Counted from the first letter of the stretch, positions 27,665 to 35,459 are shown. The stretch: DNA of 64,000 bases from Tectiglobus sp965215755 (GCA_965215755.1 OZ244119.1:5642001-5706000), one strand, 5' to 3'. Translations and numbers: made by a program. Notes: a model not told the origin generated them from the sequence alone.

Positions 27665-28129
27665 ATGAATGCACAAGCTGAAGTCAATACAAATGCGGTT
27701 GAGAAAGTTCGCGACATCGTACGCGGAACGGCAGCTGCCGGAGCCATCGCGGCCGGCTGGGACGACGAAAAGGCACTGCTCATTTCGCGTAAAGCGGAAG
27801 AGGCAACCGTCTCTCGTATTGTTGCGGGTGTAGCACCCGAAACAGCTCTCGCGAATTCGATTGTCGAAGCGGATCTCATTGTGACGTTGGACACCTTCGA
27901 GAAAGCCTATCAGCAGAGCGGCGATGCCATGCTGGCGTTCAACACCGTCGCCAAGATCAAGCGTCAAGCCACAAATGATCTTCCACAAGGCGACAAGATT
28001 GCGCTGGCCGCTGAGCGAGAATTTGCGCGCTCTATGGATCAGGGTCTGTCGCCTGCGGCAGCACTCGCGAGCGCCTTCAGCACTGCCGGGTCGGTCAGCC
28101 GTCTTATTGAGGCTTCTTCCCAAAGCTGA
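27665..28129 (+). CDS. Leaderless helical partner protein B (154 aa)
   Basis: 154 aa paralogue of partner A, starting 30 bases after precursor 2, with a GGAGAA site. Shared elements are VEKVRDIVRG near the start, ADLIVTLDTFE around residues 69-79, and two copies of G-[ILV]-x-P-x-x-A-L: GVAPETAL at about 56-63 and GLSPAAAL at about 128-135. There is no leader, signal peptide or TM segment. Close spacing behind precursor 2 suggests the two are a functional pair. A gap of 205 bases separates it from precursor 3. The function is unknown; a cytoplasmic immunity, chaperone or modification-helper role would fit the position. Confidence 0.78.
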   Translation: MNAQAEVNTNAVEKVRDIVRGTAAAGAIAAGWDDEKALLISRKAEEATVSRIVAGVAPETALANSIVEADLIVTLDTFEKAYQQSGDAMLAFNTVAKIKRQATNDLPQGDKIALAAEREFARSMDQGLSPAAALASAFSTAGSVSRLIEASSQS

Positions 28130-28334
28130 GCCTGTTGACGGTGGTATCGGCGCACTCACCAAGCTTGTGTCGATACTGAGCCGGCTATCGGACCGTTGAT
28201 GGTTTTGTGCCTAGCGTTCTACCTCGGACATTAGCCTCCCAGAGCAGCTTGCCCTGGATCTGATGTCAGGCTCGCAAGACCAGGCCTCAATTGTTGTCCG
28301 CACCCATTTAACAAGATTGGTCAGGAGTTATTTC

Positions 28335-29528
28335 ATGGACCGTCCAGACGGAAACGTATTTGAGCAAACCAAGAGCGACTTTAGCGTGGAATCGCTTGAG
28401 CATGCTGTTGGCGGCCTCACAAAAAGCAATCGTGACGATGCGAACTTTGATGACTTTACGGGCTATGAAGCCGGCATCGAAGGAGATGTTGAAACCGGAA
28501 CTTCTGGCTCTGTAGGCTATGCTGATGCAGGAGCCAGCGGCGAAGCAATGGCTCTGGCCGGCGTCAGCACGCACGTTGGCGATGGTTCTGTCTCCGCTGG
28601 CGCTGAAGCGGAAGCGGAAGCTCATGGCTCAGCCCATGCTAGTGCCGGATTAGATACGCCTCTAGGCGGCATGGATGCTTCAGCAGATGCGTCTGGTGAA
28701 GCCCTCGCTATCGCCGACGCTTCGGGTGAAGCGCATTCGACATCAACGTCGACCGGCACCTCAGCGCAAGCCGAAGCTATTGTTGAAGCCCAAGCGGATG
28801 CCGGCGCCAATGCAACGCTGGTACCGCATGTCGCCAGCGCAGATGCCCAGGCTCATGCCGAGGCAGAAGCCGGGATGCAGGGTGATGCCGGTGCGAATAC
28901 AAACTATGGCCACGGCGTCTATGGGGCCTCCGGCGGAGCCGGCGGCTGGGTCGGCGCCCATGCCGAAGCTGATGCGTCGGCTGGCGGCCACATCCTGGGC
29001 AACACCATCGGAGCATCATCGCAGGAGGGCGTTGAGGCCGGTGGTCTCGAAGCACATGCACGCGCTTCGGCCGGCTACGATCATGGCGATGTACATGTTG
29101 GCGTTGACATCGGCCTGGAAGCCTTGATCGGCGTCCACGTGGAATTCAATATGGACGTTAACCTCGTACCGGTCGAGCACGCGCTCAAGGATGTGACTCA
29201 CTTCTTTGGTCACACTCTGGCTCATGATCTCAGCTCTGTTGGCCACGCCATAGATCATGACGCGGCGGTTATTGGCCACGGCGTTTCAGACGCGGCACAT
29301 GCCGTTGCAGATGGAGCAGATGTGGCGGAACATGCGATCGACCATGTCGGCCATGAAGTTGGCCATGCAGTCAGCCACACCGCGAAAGCTGTTGATCACG
29401 CCGTGTCCCATGAGGCGCATGCGGTTGCACACGCGGCCAGCCACGAGGCCCATGTCGTCAGCCATGCTATTTCTCATGAAGCTCACAAGGTTGGCCATGC
29501 CGTGAAGCATTTCTTCCATCATTGGTAG
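28335..29528 (+). CDS. Gly-Gly leader secreted precursor 3 (Ala/Gly/Glu-rich, hendecad repeats, 397 aa)
   Basis: 397 aa. The ATG at 28335 has a CAGGAG site 8 bases upstream and gives a leader ending at Gly26-Gly27 (SLEHAVGG); the frame is open 24 codons further upstream without a ribosome site. Residues 28-60 are acidic. About 60-245 are Ala/Gly/Ser/Glu/Asp repeats (AGAEAEAEAHGSAHASAG). About 247-283 is the beta-like stretch DVHVGVDIGLEALIGVHVEF, aligning with precursor 2. Residues 296-397 are hendecad His-rich repeats ending in AHKVGHAVKHFFHHW. It is the last gene of the locus and has no partner protein directly behind it. Biological role unknown. Confidence 0.82.
   Translation: MDRPDGNVFEQTKSDFSVESLEHAVGGLTKSNRDDANFDDFTGYEAGIEGDVETGTSGSVGYADAGASGEAMALAGVSTHVGDGSVSAGAEAEAEAHGSAHASAGLDTPLGGMDASADASGEALAIADASGEAHSTSTSTGTSAQAEAIVEAQADAGANATLVPHVASADAQAHAEAEAGMQGDAGANTNYGHGVYGASGGAGGWVGAHAEADASAGGHILGNTIGASSQEGVEAGGLEAHARASAGYDHGDVHVGVDIGLEALIGVHVEFNMDVNLVPVEHALKDVTHFFGHTLAHDLSSVGHAIDHDAAVIGHGVSDAAHAVADGADVAEHAIDHVGHEVGHAVSHTAKAVDHAVSHEAHAVAHAASHEAHVVSHAISHEAHKVGHAVKHFFHHW
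29220..29525 (+). repeat. Hendecad (11-residue) His-rich coding repeats of precursor 3
   Basis: Residues 296-397 divide into eight 11-residue units, one 7-residue unit after the third, and a final 7 residues. Examples are DHVGHEVGHAV and SHEAHAVAHAA. His recurs at fixed positions (2 and 9), and Ala/Val/Ile at 4, 7, 10 and 11. Such 11-residue periodicity is typical of extended amphipathic helices or right-handed coiled coils. The last three full units are more alike than the earlier ones, suggesting recent expansion near the C-terminus. Confidence 0.78.
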
Positions 29529-29651
29529 GAAGCAGCATCGGCAGATGCCCGATCAGGCATCCGGGCCGCAGCTGCAGGCTGGTCCGGATGCGATAGTGCG
29601 ACAATTCTGAAAGCAGTTTCTGAATGCAACGCCTGTGGTCCAGAGAGTTGC

Positions 29652-29680
29652 GCCCTGATCACAACGATTGTCATCAGGGC
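29652..29680 (+). terminator. Rho-independent terminator after precursor 3
   Basis: GCCCTGAT (29652-29659) pairs with ATCAGGGC (29673-29680), with further AC/GT pairing inside, and TTCTTTCC follows on the plus strand. It closes the secretion locus. It overlaps the TGA stop codon of the convergent oxidase gene (29674-29676), so it may also act for that gene, though no T-run is present on the minus strand. Confidence 0.75.
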
Positions 29681-31200
29681 TTCTTTCCACCTGGAATGCG
29701 ACCACCAGCCAGAATGCCTGCTGGGTCGAGGGCGGCACAAACACGTTGCATCACATCACCCCAATTGCCGACGGCATTCGGGACAAGATCTAACGTTGGC
29801 AGTGCCAGCCGATATGGTAGAAAACCGCTGGCGAATAGATCGCGCGCCAATTGCTCGTGACAGGCCATAGCTTGCTCGTCCGCGCCCGGCTCATCACGAT
29901 CCCAGGCGAGGGATACATAACCATGTAGGGCATGTGCCGACACTGCCTGCAAGCCGAGCGCTGCAAATACGCCATGCTGTTTTGCCGTTTGAGACAGCTG
30001 GCTTGCCACTTGCTGAATAGCCTCTCCTGAAAATGGCATCGTCGGGCACAACCATAGAAATCCACAACCGTCACGCTCTGGATTCATATCATGGCCGTTG
30101 CCAGCAACTGATTCAGAGATCGGTTCTCGCTTGCCGGCATAACAGCTGCGCACATTCTGACCATCACTAAATCCCGTCATCAGAGATCGTGCACGCTGGC
30201 CGGTTTCGTCGCGATCGGAATGGACAGACACTTCTTCGCATACCGACTGCAGCGCATCGCGAACACATGAAACGGTTGCGTCGAAGTGCGCCTGATAGGA
30301 ACCAGTGACAAAGAGCGAAATACCCCACCCCTGGCTGCCAGACACATCCCGCATATCAGAAGGCATGCTGCGCCCTGTGACGAGAGACGACCGTCTCTTA
30401 GCGCTATCCCAAATGGCAATGCTGAGCGGATCAACAACTCCGCCGGATACCAGCGAGCGCACTTCTTGGACTGCTCCAATCAGGTTGGATTCAGATCCGA
30501 TTTCTGCAATCACAAGGGAAGCAAGCGGCAGTGTTGGCGCCAACGTCACTCGTCCACTCAAAACGATCCCCAGGCCACTTTGACTAAACAGGCCATCCAA
30601 CAATGGGCCCGCAGGACGTTGGTGCCATCGCGCAGACGTCGCACCATTCCACCGTCCATGTCCTGTCCGGAGATGCTCCCCTGACGAAAGCATGACTTCA
30701 AGATCACTCAGCCCCCCGAAGCGATCCCCGTGTGCGCCCAGCCCTTCTCCACGTTCCAGAGCATTGGCGAGCACACTTGCATCAATTGGACCACCGAAAC
30801 TCGGAAGGTGATAGGCAAGCCCTTGTTCATGGAGAGCCGTTTGAAGCTGCTCAAACGTTACGCCGGGCTCAATCCTGGCGGTACCATAGTCAAAATCAAT
30901 TTCGAGAATACGATCGAGCCGCGACAGATCGAGTATGATAGCGTCAGTGGAGGGCAAACGGCCACCCAGCCCCCAACTTCGGCCACGACTGATGGGGTAG
31001 ATGGCAATGCCGTGCTGGCTGATAGCCTCCAGACACTTCTGTACCTCAATCGCATCGCCCGGCATGACAACCGCGTAGGTTTGCTGCGACCAGGGAAAGG
31101 TTGACCGTGAGCAGTTGGCCAACTTCCCTGAGTCCGTGATCAGATTGTCTTGACCAACGATTGCTTCGAGTTTTCGCCAACAGGATTCAAACTGGTCCAA
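29674..31200 (-). CDS. FAD-linked oxidase, 4-cresol dehydrogenase/vanillyl-alcohol-oxidase-like
   Basis: 508 aa from a TTG start at 31198-31200 with a strong GGGAG site 6 bases upstream; no ATG fits. It has the PCMH-type FAD-binding domain: an early AVVMPGDAIEVQKCLE stretch, GRSWGLGGRLP, IILDLSRLDRI and GTARIEPGVTFEQLQ, then GGPIDASVLANALERG. These and the C-terminal MQRVCAALDPAGILAGGR place it with oxidases such as 4-cresol dehydrogenase flavoprotein and vanillyl-alcohol oxidase, which oxidise para-alkylphenols or related alcohols. The electron acceptor is unknown; no cytochrome subunit gene is adjacent. It converges on the secretion locus. A role in modifying the secreted proteins cannot be excluded, but nothing supports it directly. 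Confidence 0.82.
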   Translation of the reverse strand: MDQFESCWRKLEAIVGQDNLITDSGKLANCSRSTFPWSQQTYAVVMPGDAIEVQKCLEAISQHGIAIYPISRGRSWGLGGRLPSTDAIILDLSRLDRILEIDFDYGTARIEPGVTFEQLQTALHEQGLAYHLPSFGGPIDASVLANALERGEGLGAHGDRFGGLSDLEVMLSSGEHLRTGHGRWNGATSARWHQRPAGPLLDGLFSQSGLGIVLSGRVTLAPTLPLASLVIAEIGSESNLIGAVQEVRSLVSGGVVDPLSIAIWDSAKRRSSLVTGRSMPSDMRDVSGSQGWGISLFVTGSYQAHFDATVSCVRDALQSVCEEVSVHSDRDETGQRARSLMTGFSDGQNVRSCYAGKREPISESVAGNGHDMNPERDGCGFLWLCPTMPFSGEAIQQVASQLSQTAKQHGVFAALGLQAVSAHALHGYVSLAWDRDEPGADEQAMACHEQLARDLFASGFLPYRLALPTLDLVPNAVGNWGDVMQRVCAALDPAGILAGGRIPGGKKP

Positions 31201-31379
31201 GTCTCACTCCCGAATCAATTCAGGCCGGATCGTTACCTTAGTTGACGTCTGGAGAACTGCCACAGTTTGTATCGCGCTGACCAATCTTTTGACTGCTAGG
31301 CGGGCGTTGGCCTTCACTTTGATTTCCTTGCGGTTTGAGCTGCTTTCCTCACATGCATCTCGCGACCAAGCGACACTTT

Positions 31380-31979
31380 TCAGTCGTCGCTACCGCGCAA
31401 CCTTTTCCGGCAAAGTTGGTCAAATGACGGTACCAGCCGGATGGCTTGGATCGGTCCTTGCTCAGCCAGGACCGACTTCAATCGGCGCGTCTGATCGATC
31501 TCTGTCAGTTGCTGGTTAGTCAGAACCGCTGCTCGCGGCCGAAAGGCAATGTCAAGTTCTTGGCGTTGCGCGATTGCCGTGGACAATAGGGCCTCATGGT
31601 GTCCAAACAAGCGCCCGTCCAATAGTCGATCCAATCGATGCATGACACGAATGCTATCCGCATTCTGTCGGCAGATAGCGTCTGACACGAGTTCCCGAAT
31701 GAGTGGCGAAGCAGGTTCACCGCACTGCGGCGCGGCCGGCCGATGACGACCAATCCTGTCTGGCCGCCATTACGCCAACGCGCGATCCCAACCGGCAGAC
31801 CTCACTTTGATGCTCCCAGAGTGAGAGACAAACCTCTGCTTGACCTGCACCATTAAGGCCTCGACACGCACTGCTGTTTCATCGGGAGTGGGTGATCGTG
31901 CATGAGAGAGCGACGAGCCGGTCGCCAGAAGAAATAACCACACAAGCGTGCGAGTCGTCCCCGTTTGCATCCGTGCCAT
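31380..31979 (-). pseudogene. Possible broken gene for an exported protein
   Basis: A GGGAGG site lies 10 bases before an ATG at 31977-31979, and the first residues form a plausible signal peptide (TLVWLFLLATGSSLSHA). The frame stops at a TAA at 31770-31772 after 69 residues. The same frame then stays open to 31380 (containing IRELVSDAICRQNADSIRVM). A nonsense mutation in a protein of about 199 aa would explain this; so would a short intact 69-aa secreted protein plus chance. No family was recognised in either half, so the call is tentative. Confidence 0.35.
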
Positions 31980-32260
31980 CACACTCGTACCTCCCGCAAA
32001 GGAGCTGCAAATGGAATCGAAGAACCGACACCCAAGCGACAATTGCCAAGTGCCATGTCATCTGTCGCTAGCCCTAAGATCTGCAGGCTGATCTTCGCAT
32101 GCAAAACGAACGCGGGAAAGAGGATGATTGATGACCTACAAGACGATTCCACGAGAACCGCCGCAATCTCTGCAGTGCTGGTCGTGACAGAATGCCAAAA
32201 AGGCAAGCACCACTAAGACGATTTAACCTGTTCAAACTCCGTCAACTCAACGCACCACGC
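31980..32260. other. Intergenic region
   Basis: About 280 bases between the possible broken gene and the D-2-hydroxyacid dehydrogenase-like gene. Small open frames on both strands lack ribosome sites and protein-like composition. No repeat or hairpin was noticed. The 31201-31379 stretch on the other side of the broken gene is likewise empty to my reading. Confidence 0.35.
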
Positions 32261-33673
32261 TCAGGGGAAAACCTTGCCCGGATTCATGAGGTCTGCGGGA
32301 TCCAAGGCGGCCTTCAATTCCCGCATGACATCCAGCGCGATCGGGTCTTTGTGGGCCTGCATGGCATGCCGCTTTGATTGGCCGATGCCATGCTCTGCGG
32401 AGAAACTCCCACCGAGTGAAACCGCGATCTCATTCACCAGCGTCTCAAAGCCATCGGTCTTCTCAATCCAAGACTGACGATCGTCTGACCAACCTTCGGG
32501 GGCCTGGAGACCAAAGTGGATGTTGCCATCACCGGCATGGCCAATGGCAGCAATACGGCCATCCGGCCAGCGCTGCTCCACTTCTCGGATCGCCCGGCTG
32601 AGAAACTCCGGGACGGCTGAGACGGGAACTGCCGTATCGGTTGCAGCCATTGGGCCTCCCATGCGCGAGCACTCGGGATAGTCCTCACGGATCTTCCAGA
32701 TACCGAGGCGTTGGGCCTCACTTTCAGCCAAGGCGGCATCCGTCACCTCTCCAGCCTCCATGGCCTTACCAAGGGTTTCCTCCATCATTTCCCGCAATGG
32801 AACGCTGGCGTGAGCCGCTGATATCTCCACCATCACAAACCATGGACTATCGAGAGGCAATGGCATCCTCAAGTCGGTGCCGTACCGCTCAGCGGTTTGC
32901 ATGCAGTGCCGGCCACAAAGCTCAAAGGCGATAAGCTCAGCACCCGATTCCATCATCCGGCCATAGAGCGATAGCGCAGCGTCAGGGCTCGGCACCGCGA
33001 CGAACGCTGTTTCAGTTCGCTTGATTTCCGGCTGCAGCCGCAATGCCGCTGCTGTAATGACACCCAGCGTACCTTCGGCACCGATAAACAAGTGGCGTAA
33101 TGCATAGCCGCTATTGTCTTTCCGGACACGGCGCAGGTCATCGAGGATACGGCCATCCGGGAGCACCACCTCCAGCCCGAGGACGAGTTCACGCGCATTG
33201 CCCCATCGCAGGGTGCGAATGCCTCCGGCATTCGTGGATAGCATTCCGCCAATCTGAGCGGTTCCTTGGGCGCCCCACTGGATAGGGAACAGACGGCCGG
33301 CATCGGTGGCCGCTTGTTGCACGTTTTGGACGACGCAACCGGCCTCCGCCACGATGGAAAAGTCGCGTGCATCGACATCGCGTATCGTGTTCATACGCTC
33401 CAAGGAGAGCACAAGAGAGGGAGGGCCGTTATCCAATACAACAGCACCACCGCACAATCCTGTTCGCCCGCCCGCAGGCACAATCGGCGTGCTTTGTTCT
33501 GCAGCGCGGCGGACAACCTCGGAAACTTCTTCTGTCGAGGCCGGCTTCAAAACGGCAACTGGTGTTGCGTGGTAAGCATTGCGCCAATCGACTGCATATG
33601 GCGCAACATCATTTTCGTCCGTCAGGATGCCTTTATCGCCGACAATCGGTGCGAATGTTTCGAGAGCACTCAA
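32261..33673 (-). CDS. FAD-binding oxidoreductase, GlcD/D-lactate dehydrogenase type
   Basis: 470 aa from a TTG at 33671-33673 with GGAG about 9 bases upstream. Longer readings run into the neighbouring amidohydrolase gene and lack family similarity. The PCMH FAD domain shows VPAGGRTGLCGGAV, AEAGCVVQNVQQAA, GGMLSTNAGGIRTLRWGNAREL and FIGAEGTLGVIT. The C-terminal FAD-oxidase half has GHAGDGNIHFG and SAEHGIGQSKR with the metal/substrate His residues, ending KAALDPADLMNPGKVFP. The family oxidises D-2-hydroxyacids such as D-lactate, glycolate or D-2-hydroxyglutarate; the exact substrate is unknown. It starts 44 bases after the amidohydrolase gene on the same strand, suggesting an operon. Confidence 0.9.
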   Translation of the reverse strand: MSALETFAPIVGDKGILTDENDVAPYAVDWRNAYHATPVAVLKPASTEEVSEVVRRAAEQSTPIVPAGGRTGLCGGAVVLDNGPPSLVLSLERMNTIRDVDARDFSIVAEAGCVVQNVQQAATDAGRLFPIQWGAQGTAQIGGMLSTNAGGIRTLRWGNARELVLGLEVVLPDGRILDDLRRVRKDNSGYALRHLFIGAEGTLGVITAAALRLQPEIKRTETAFVAVPSPDAALSLYGRMMESGAELIAFELCGRHCMQTAERYGTDLRMPLPLDSPWFVMVEISAAHASVPLREMMEETLGKAMEAGEVTDAALAESEAQRLGIWKIREDYPECSRMGGPMAATDTAVPVSAVPEFLSRAIREVEQRWPDGRIAAIGHAGDGNIHFGLQAPEGWSDDRQSWIEKTDGFETLVNEIAVSLGGSFSAEHGIGQSKRHAMQAHKDPIALDVMRELKAALDPADLMNPGKVFP

Positions 33674-33717
33674 TGGTTGTTTCTCCGTCTCTTGAAGACT
33701 ATCTGAACATCTGCCTG

Positions 33718-34548
33718 TCAGGCTGAGGATCGGTCCCAGCCCCACCATTCGCAGATCGCATCGCCCATCACCAGCTGTTTGTCCGACGGGCTGAGCCATT
33801 CGAGCTCTTCGGTGAACATTGCCACGCAGTGCTGCCAGGAACACGGCATCTTCGAGATATCAGTTCCCCAAAAGAACCGCTCCGGGCCAAAGGCATCAAA
33901 GATCTGTTTGAGATAGGTTTGCATGATCGGAAATGGGTAGTCCTCACCCGAATAGCCCGGAGCGCCGGTCGCCTTAACCGCAACGTTGGGAAATCCCGCA
34001 AGCTTCATCAATTGCGGAATGTGCTGCATCGCTTCATGATCCTTGAGGGTCGTCAGTCCACCACGCCCACCAAGATGATCAATGGTGATGCGCAGACCAG
34101 GATGGCGTTGTGCCATGTCCGCAAACCGGTTGAGCGAATCCGTGGCCAAAACTGAAACCGGGACAGACGCTTCTTCACAGGCCTGCCAAAGCCAATCCAG
34201 CGTGCCGTCCGCAAGCCACTGACGGGCTGGATCATGCAGGAACAGATACCTTAAACCCAGCATGCCCGGCTGCTGTCGCCAGGTTTTGATCCGCTCCCGC
34301 GTTGATGGTGCATCAAGTGGCAACGCTCCCATAATCGCGAAGCGGCCGGGGTAATCTTGAACGGCTCGAAACGCCATTTCATTGCTATCCGGATCCCAGC
34401 TCGGAGGATGGATGACAGCACCGTGGACGCCGGCTTCGTCCATCATCTTTACCGCTTGTTCCGTTGTGAATGATGTGACCTGCCAATGGGACGGGTTGGA
34501 TGGCAGCCCGCTGCCCCAAACGTGAATTTGTGCGTCAATTATCTGCAT
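33718..34548 (-). CDS. Amidohydrolase family protein (2-pyrone-4,6-dicarboxylate lactonase-like)
   Basis: 276 aa from the ATG at 34546-34548; an in-frame extension to 34662 is not family-like. It has the TIM-barrel amidohydrolase-2 layout: IIDAQIHVWG at the N-terminus (the HxH region reads QIHVWG, with a single His), LRYLFLHDPA, RITIDHLGGRGG and FFWGTDISKMPCSW with the metal-site Asp. These are shared with 2-pyrone-4,6-dicarboxylate lactonase and related hydrolases of aromatic or sugar-lactone breakdown. The substrate is unknown. It precedes the GlcD-like oxidoreductase gene, so the two may work in one catabolic route. Confidence 0.83.
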   Translation of the reverse strand: MQIIDAQIHVWGSGLPSNPSHWQVTSFTTEQAVKMMDEAGVHGAVIHPPSWDPDSNEMAFRAVQDYPGRFAIMGALPLDAPSTRERIKTWRQQPGMLGLRYLFLHDPARQWLADGTLDWLWQACEEASVPVSVLATDSLNRFADMAQRHPGLRITIDHLGGRGGLTTLKDHEAMQHIPQLMKLAGFPNVAVKATGAPGYSGEDYPFPIMQTYLKQIFDAFGPERFFWGTDISKMPCSWQHCVAMFTEELEWLSPSDKQLVMGDAICEWWGWDRSSA

Positions 34549-34860
34549 AGCTTTGGAACTCGGCGAAACGCTTGCATCTGCAGGCTGGAAACGCCTGCGG
34601 ATCAGCCACACGTTACCGTCATCTCGGCAAAGTTCTACTCCTGCCAATATTTGATCGCTCACCTGCTCAATTGCGCTCTCAAATCCGTCGGGCCGAAGCT
34701 TACACTTGCCTCAGCATCCCTGGTCGCGCTGTGATGAGGCAATGGCCTGGCGGAACGGTGATGTGATCGAAGCATCGGACGCACGGCCATGGATGGCTCG
34801 GCGGAAGTGATTCCGGCTTTACTGGTTTAACAATGTCTTCGAGCGAATAGGGAGAACCCA
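34549..34860. other. Divergent intergenic region (amidohydrolase / epimerase)
   Basis: About 310 bases between divergent genes. It ends with the GGGAG site of the epimerase gene. No RNA gene, strong hairpin or convincing small reading frame was seen; promoters for both directions are expected but not recognised. Confidence 0.4.
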
Positions 34861-35292
34861 ATGAAGATCAAGCGCGTGGAACACATCGCTGTCGCTGTCA
34901 AAAGCCTACAGTCGATGCGTGAAGTCCTGGAGGATAAGCTCGGGATCGAGATGGAGTATGAAGAATACCTGCCTCAGCACAACACACGTCTTGCCATGTT
35001 TCCTATCGGTGAGACCTATATCGAGCTGTTAGAGTCTGACAAACCGGACACTGGGACAAGCCAATGGATCGCGAAGCACGGCGAAGGGCTGTTCCACATT
35101 TGTCTTGAAGTCGAGGATATCGATGCGTCCATGCGCGAGCTACGTGCCAAGGGCATGACGTTTCAGCAAGACGAACCATTGATTGGGCACGGCAATTCGC
35201 GGATTGCTTTCCTTGACCCGAGCTGCACCGGCAATCTGGTGATTGAGCTGGCAGAGTTGCCAGCAGAACCCCACGTGCATGCAGCTGAGTAG
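34861..35292 (+). CDS. epi: Methylmalonyl-CoA/ethylmalonyl-CoA epimerase
   Basis: 143 aa, VOC-fold metalloenzyme of the usual length. It interconverts the (2R) and (2S) forms of methylmalonyl-CoA, and in bacteria with the ethylmalonyl-CoA pathway also ethylmalonyl-CoA, linking Ccr to Ecm. Metal-ligand motifs are visible: RVEHIAVAV near residue 5 (His8), IELLES near residue 53, GLFHICLEVEDI (His about 80) and the end NLVIELAEL with the last Glu. A GGGAG site lies 7 bases before the ATG. It is about 18 kb from ecm, not in one operon with ccr or ecm. Confidence 0.94.
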   Translation: MKIKRVEHIAVAVKSLQSMREVLEDKLGIEMEYEEYLPQHNTRLAMFPIGETYIELLESDKPDTGTSQWIAKHGEGLFHICLEVEDIDASMRELRAKGMTFQQDEPLIGHGNSRIAFLDPSCTGNLVIELAELPAEPHVHAAE

Positions 35293-35330
35293 TCGAGAGA
35301 CACTCTTACAGGGCGAAATGAGCCAGTTCG

Positions 35331-35355
35331 ACGCGGGTCTAGGTCAGCCCCGCGT
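35331..35355 (+). other. Hairpin downstream of epi
   Basis: ACGCGGG (35331-35337) and CCCGCGT (35349-35355) form a 7-bp stem with an 11-base loop. It lies 39 bases after the epi stop codon. No T-run follows. It could be a Rho-dependent or weak terminator, or an mRNA-stabilising hairpin. Confidence 0.35.
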
Positions 35356-35459
35356 TGCATAAGAACACCGCTTGTCTTCTTACAGCACTCGGTGGATTGC
35401 TGGAGCCTGGGCACCATGTTACTCGATCGATGATCGCTGAATGGACAAATTCGAAGACC

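Noticed and set aside
28622..29522. Long antisense and alternate-frame reading frames opposite precursor 3
   Set aside because: They arise from the repetitive, Ala/Gly/His-rich codons of the sense gene. They have no ribosome sites, and the sense frame carries the leader, tail and selection signs.
29220..29525. Regularly repeated 33-base pattern, CRISPR-like at a glance
   Set aside because: The units are contiguous codons of one open protein with no spacers, and the DNA differs between units. It is a protein repeat, not a CRISPR array.
29674..31200. FAD oxidase as a modification enzyme of the secreted precursors
   Set aside because: Only adjacency supports it; it is on the opposite strand and matches catabolic oxidases. 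Kept as an open question, not annotated as such.
31380..31688. Chorismate mutase-like fragment
   Set aside because: The helical composition suggested it, but the conserved Arg/Lys/Gln pattern of AroQ proteins could not be found.
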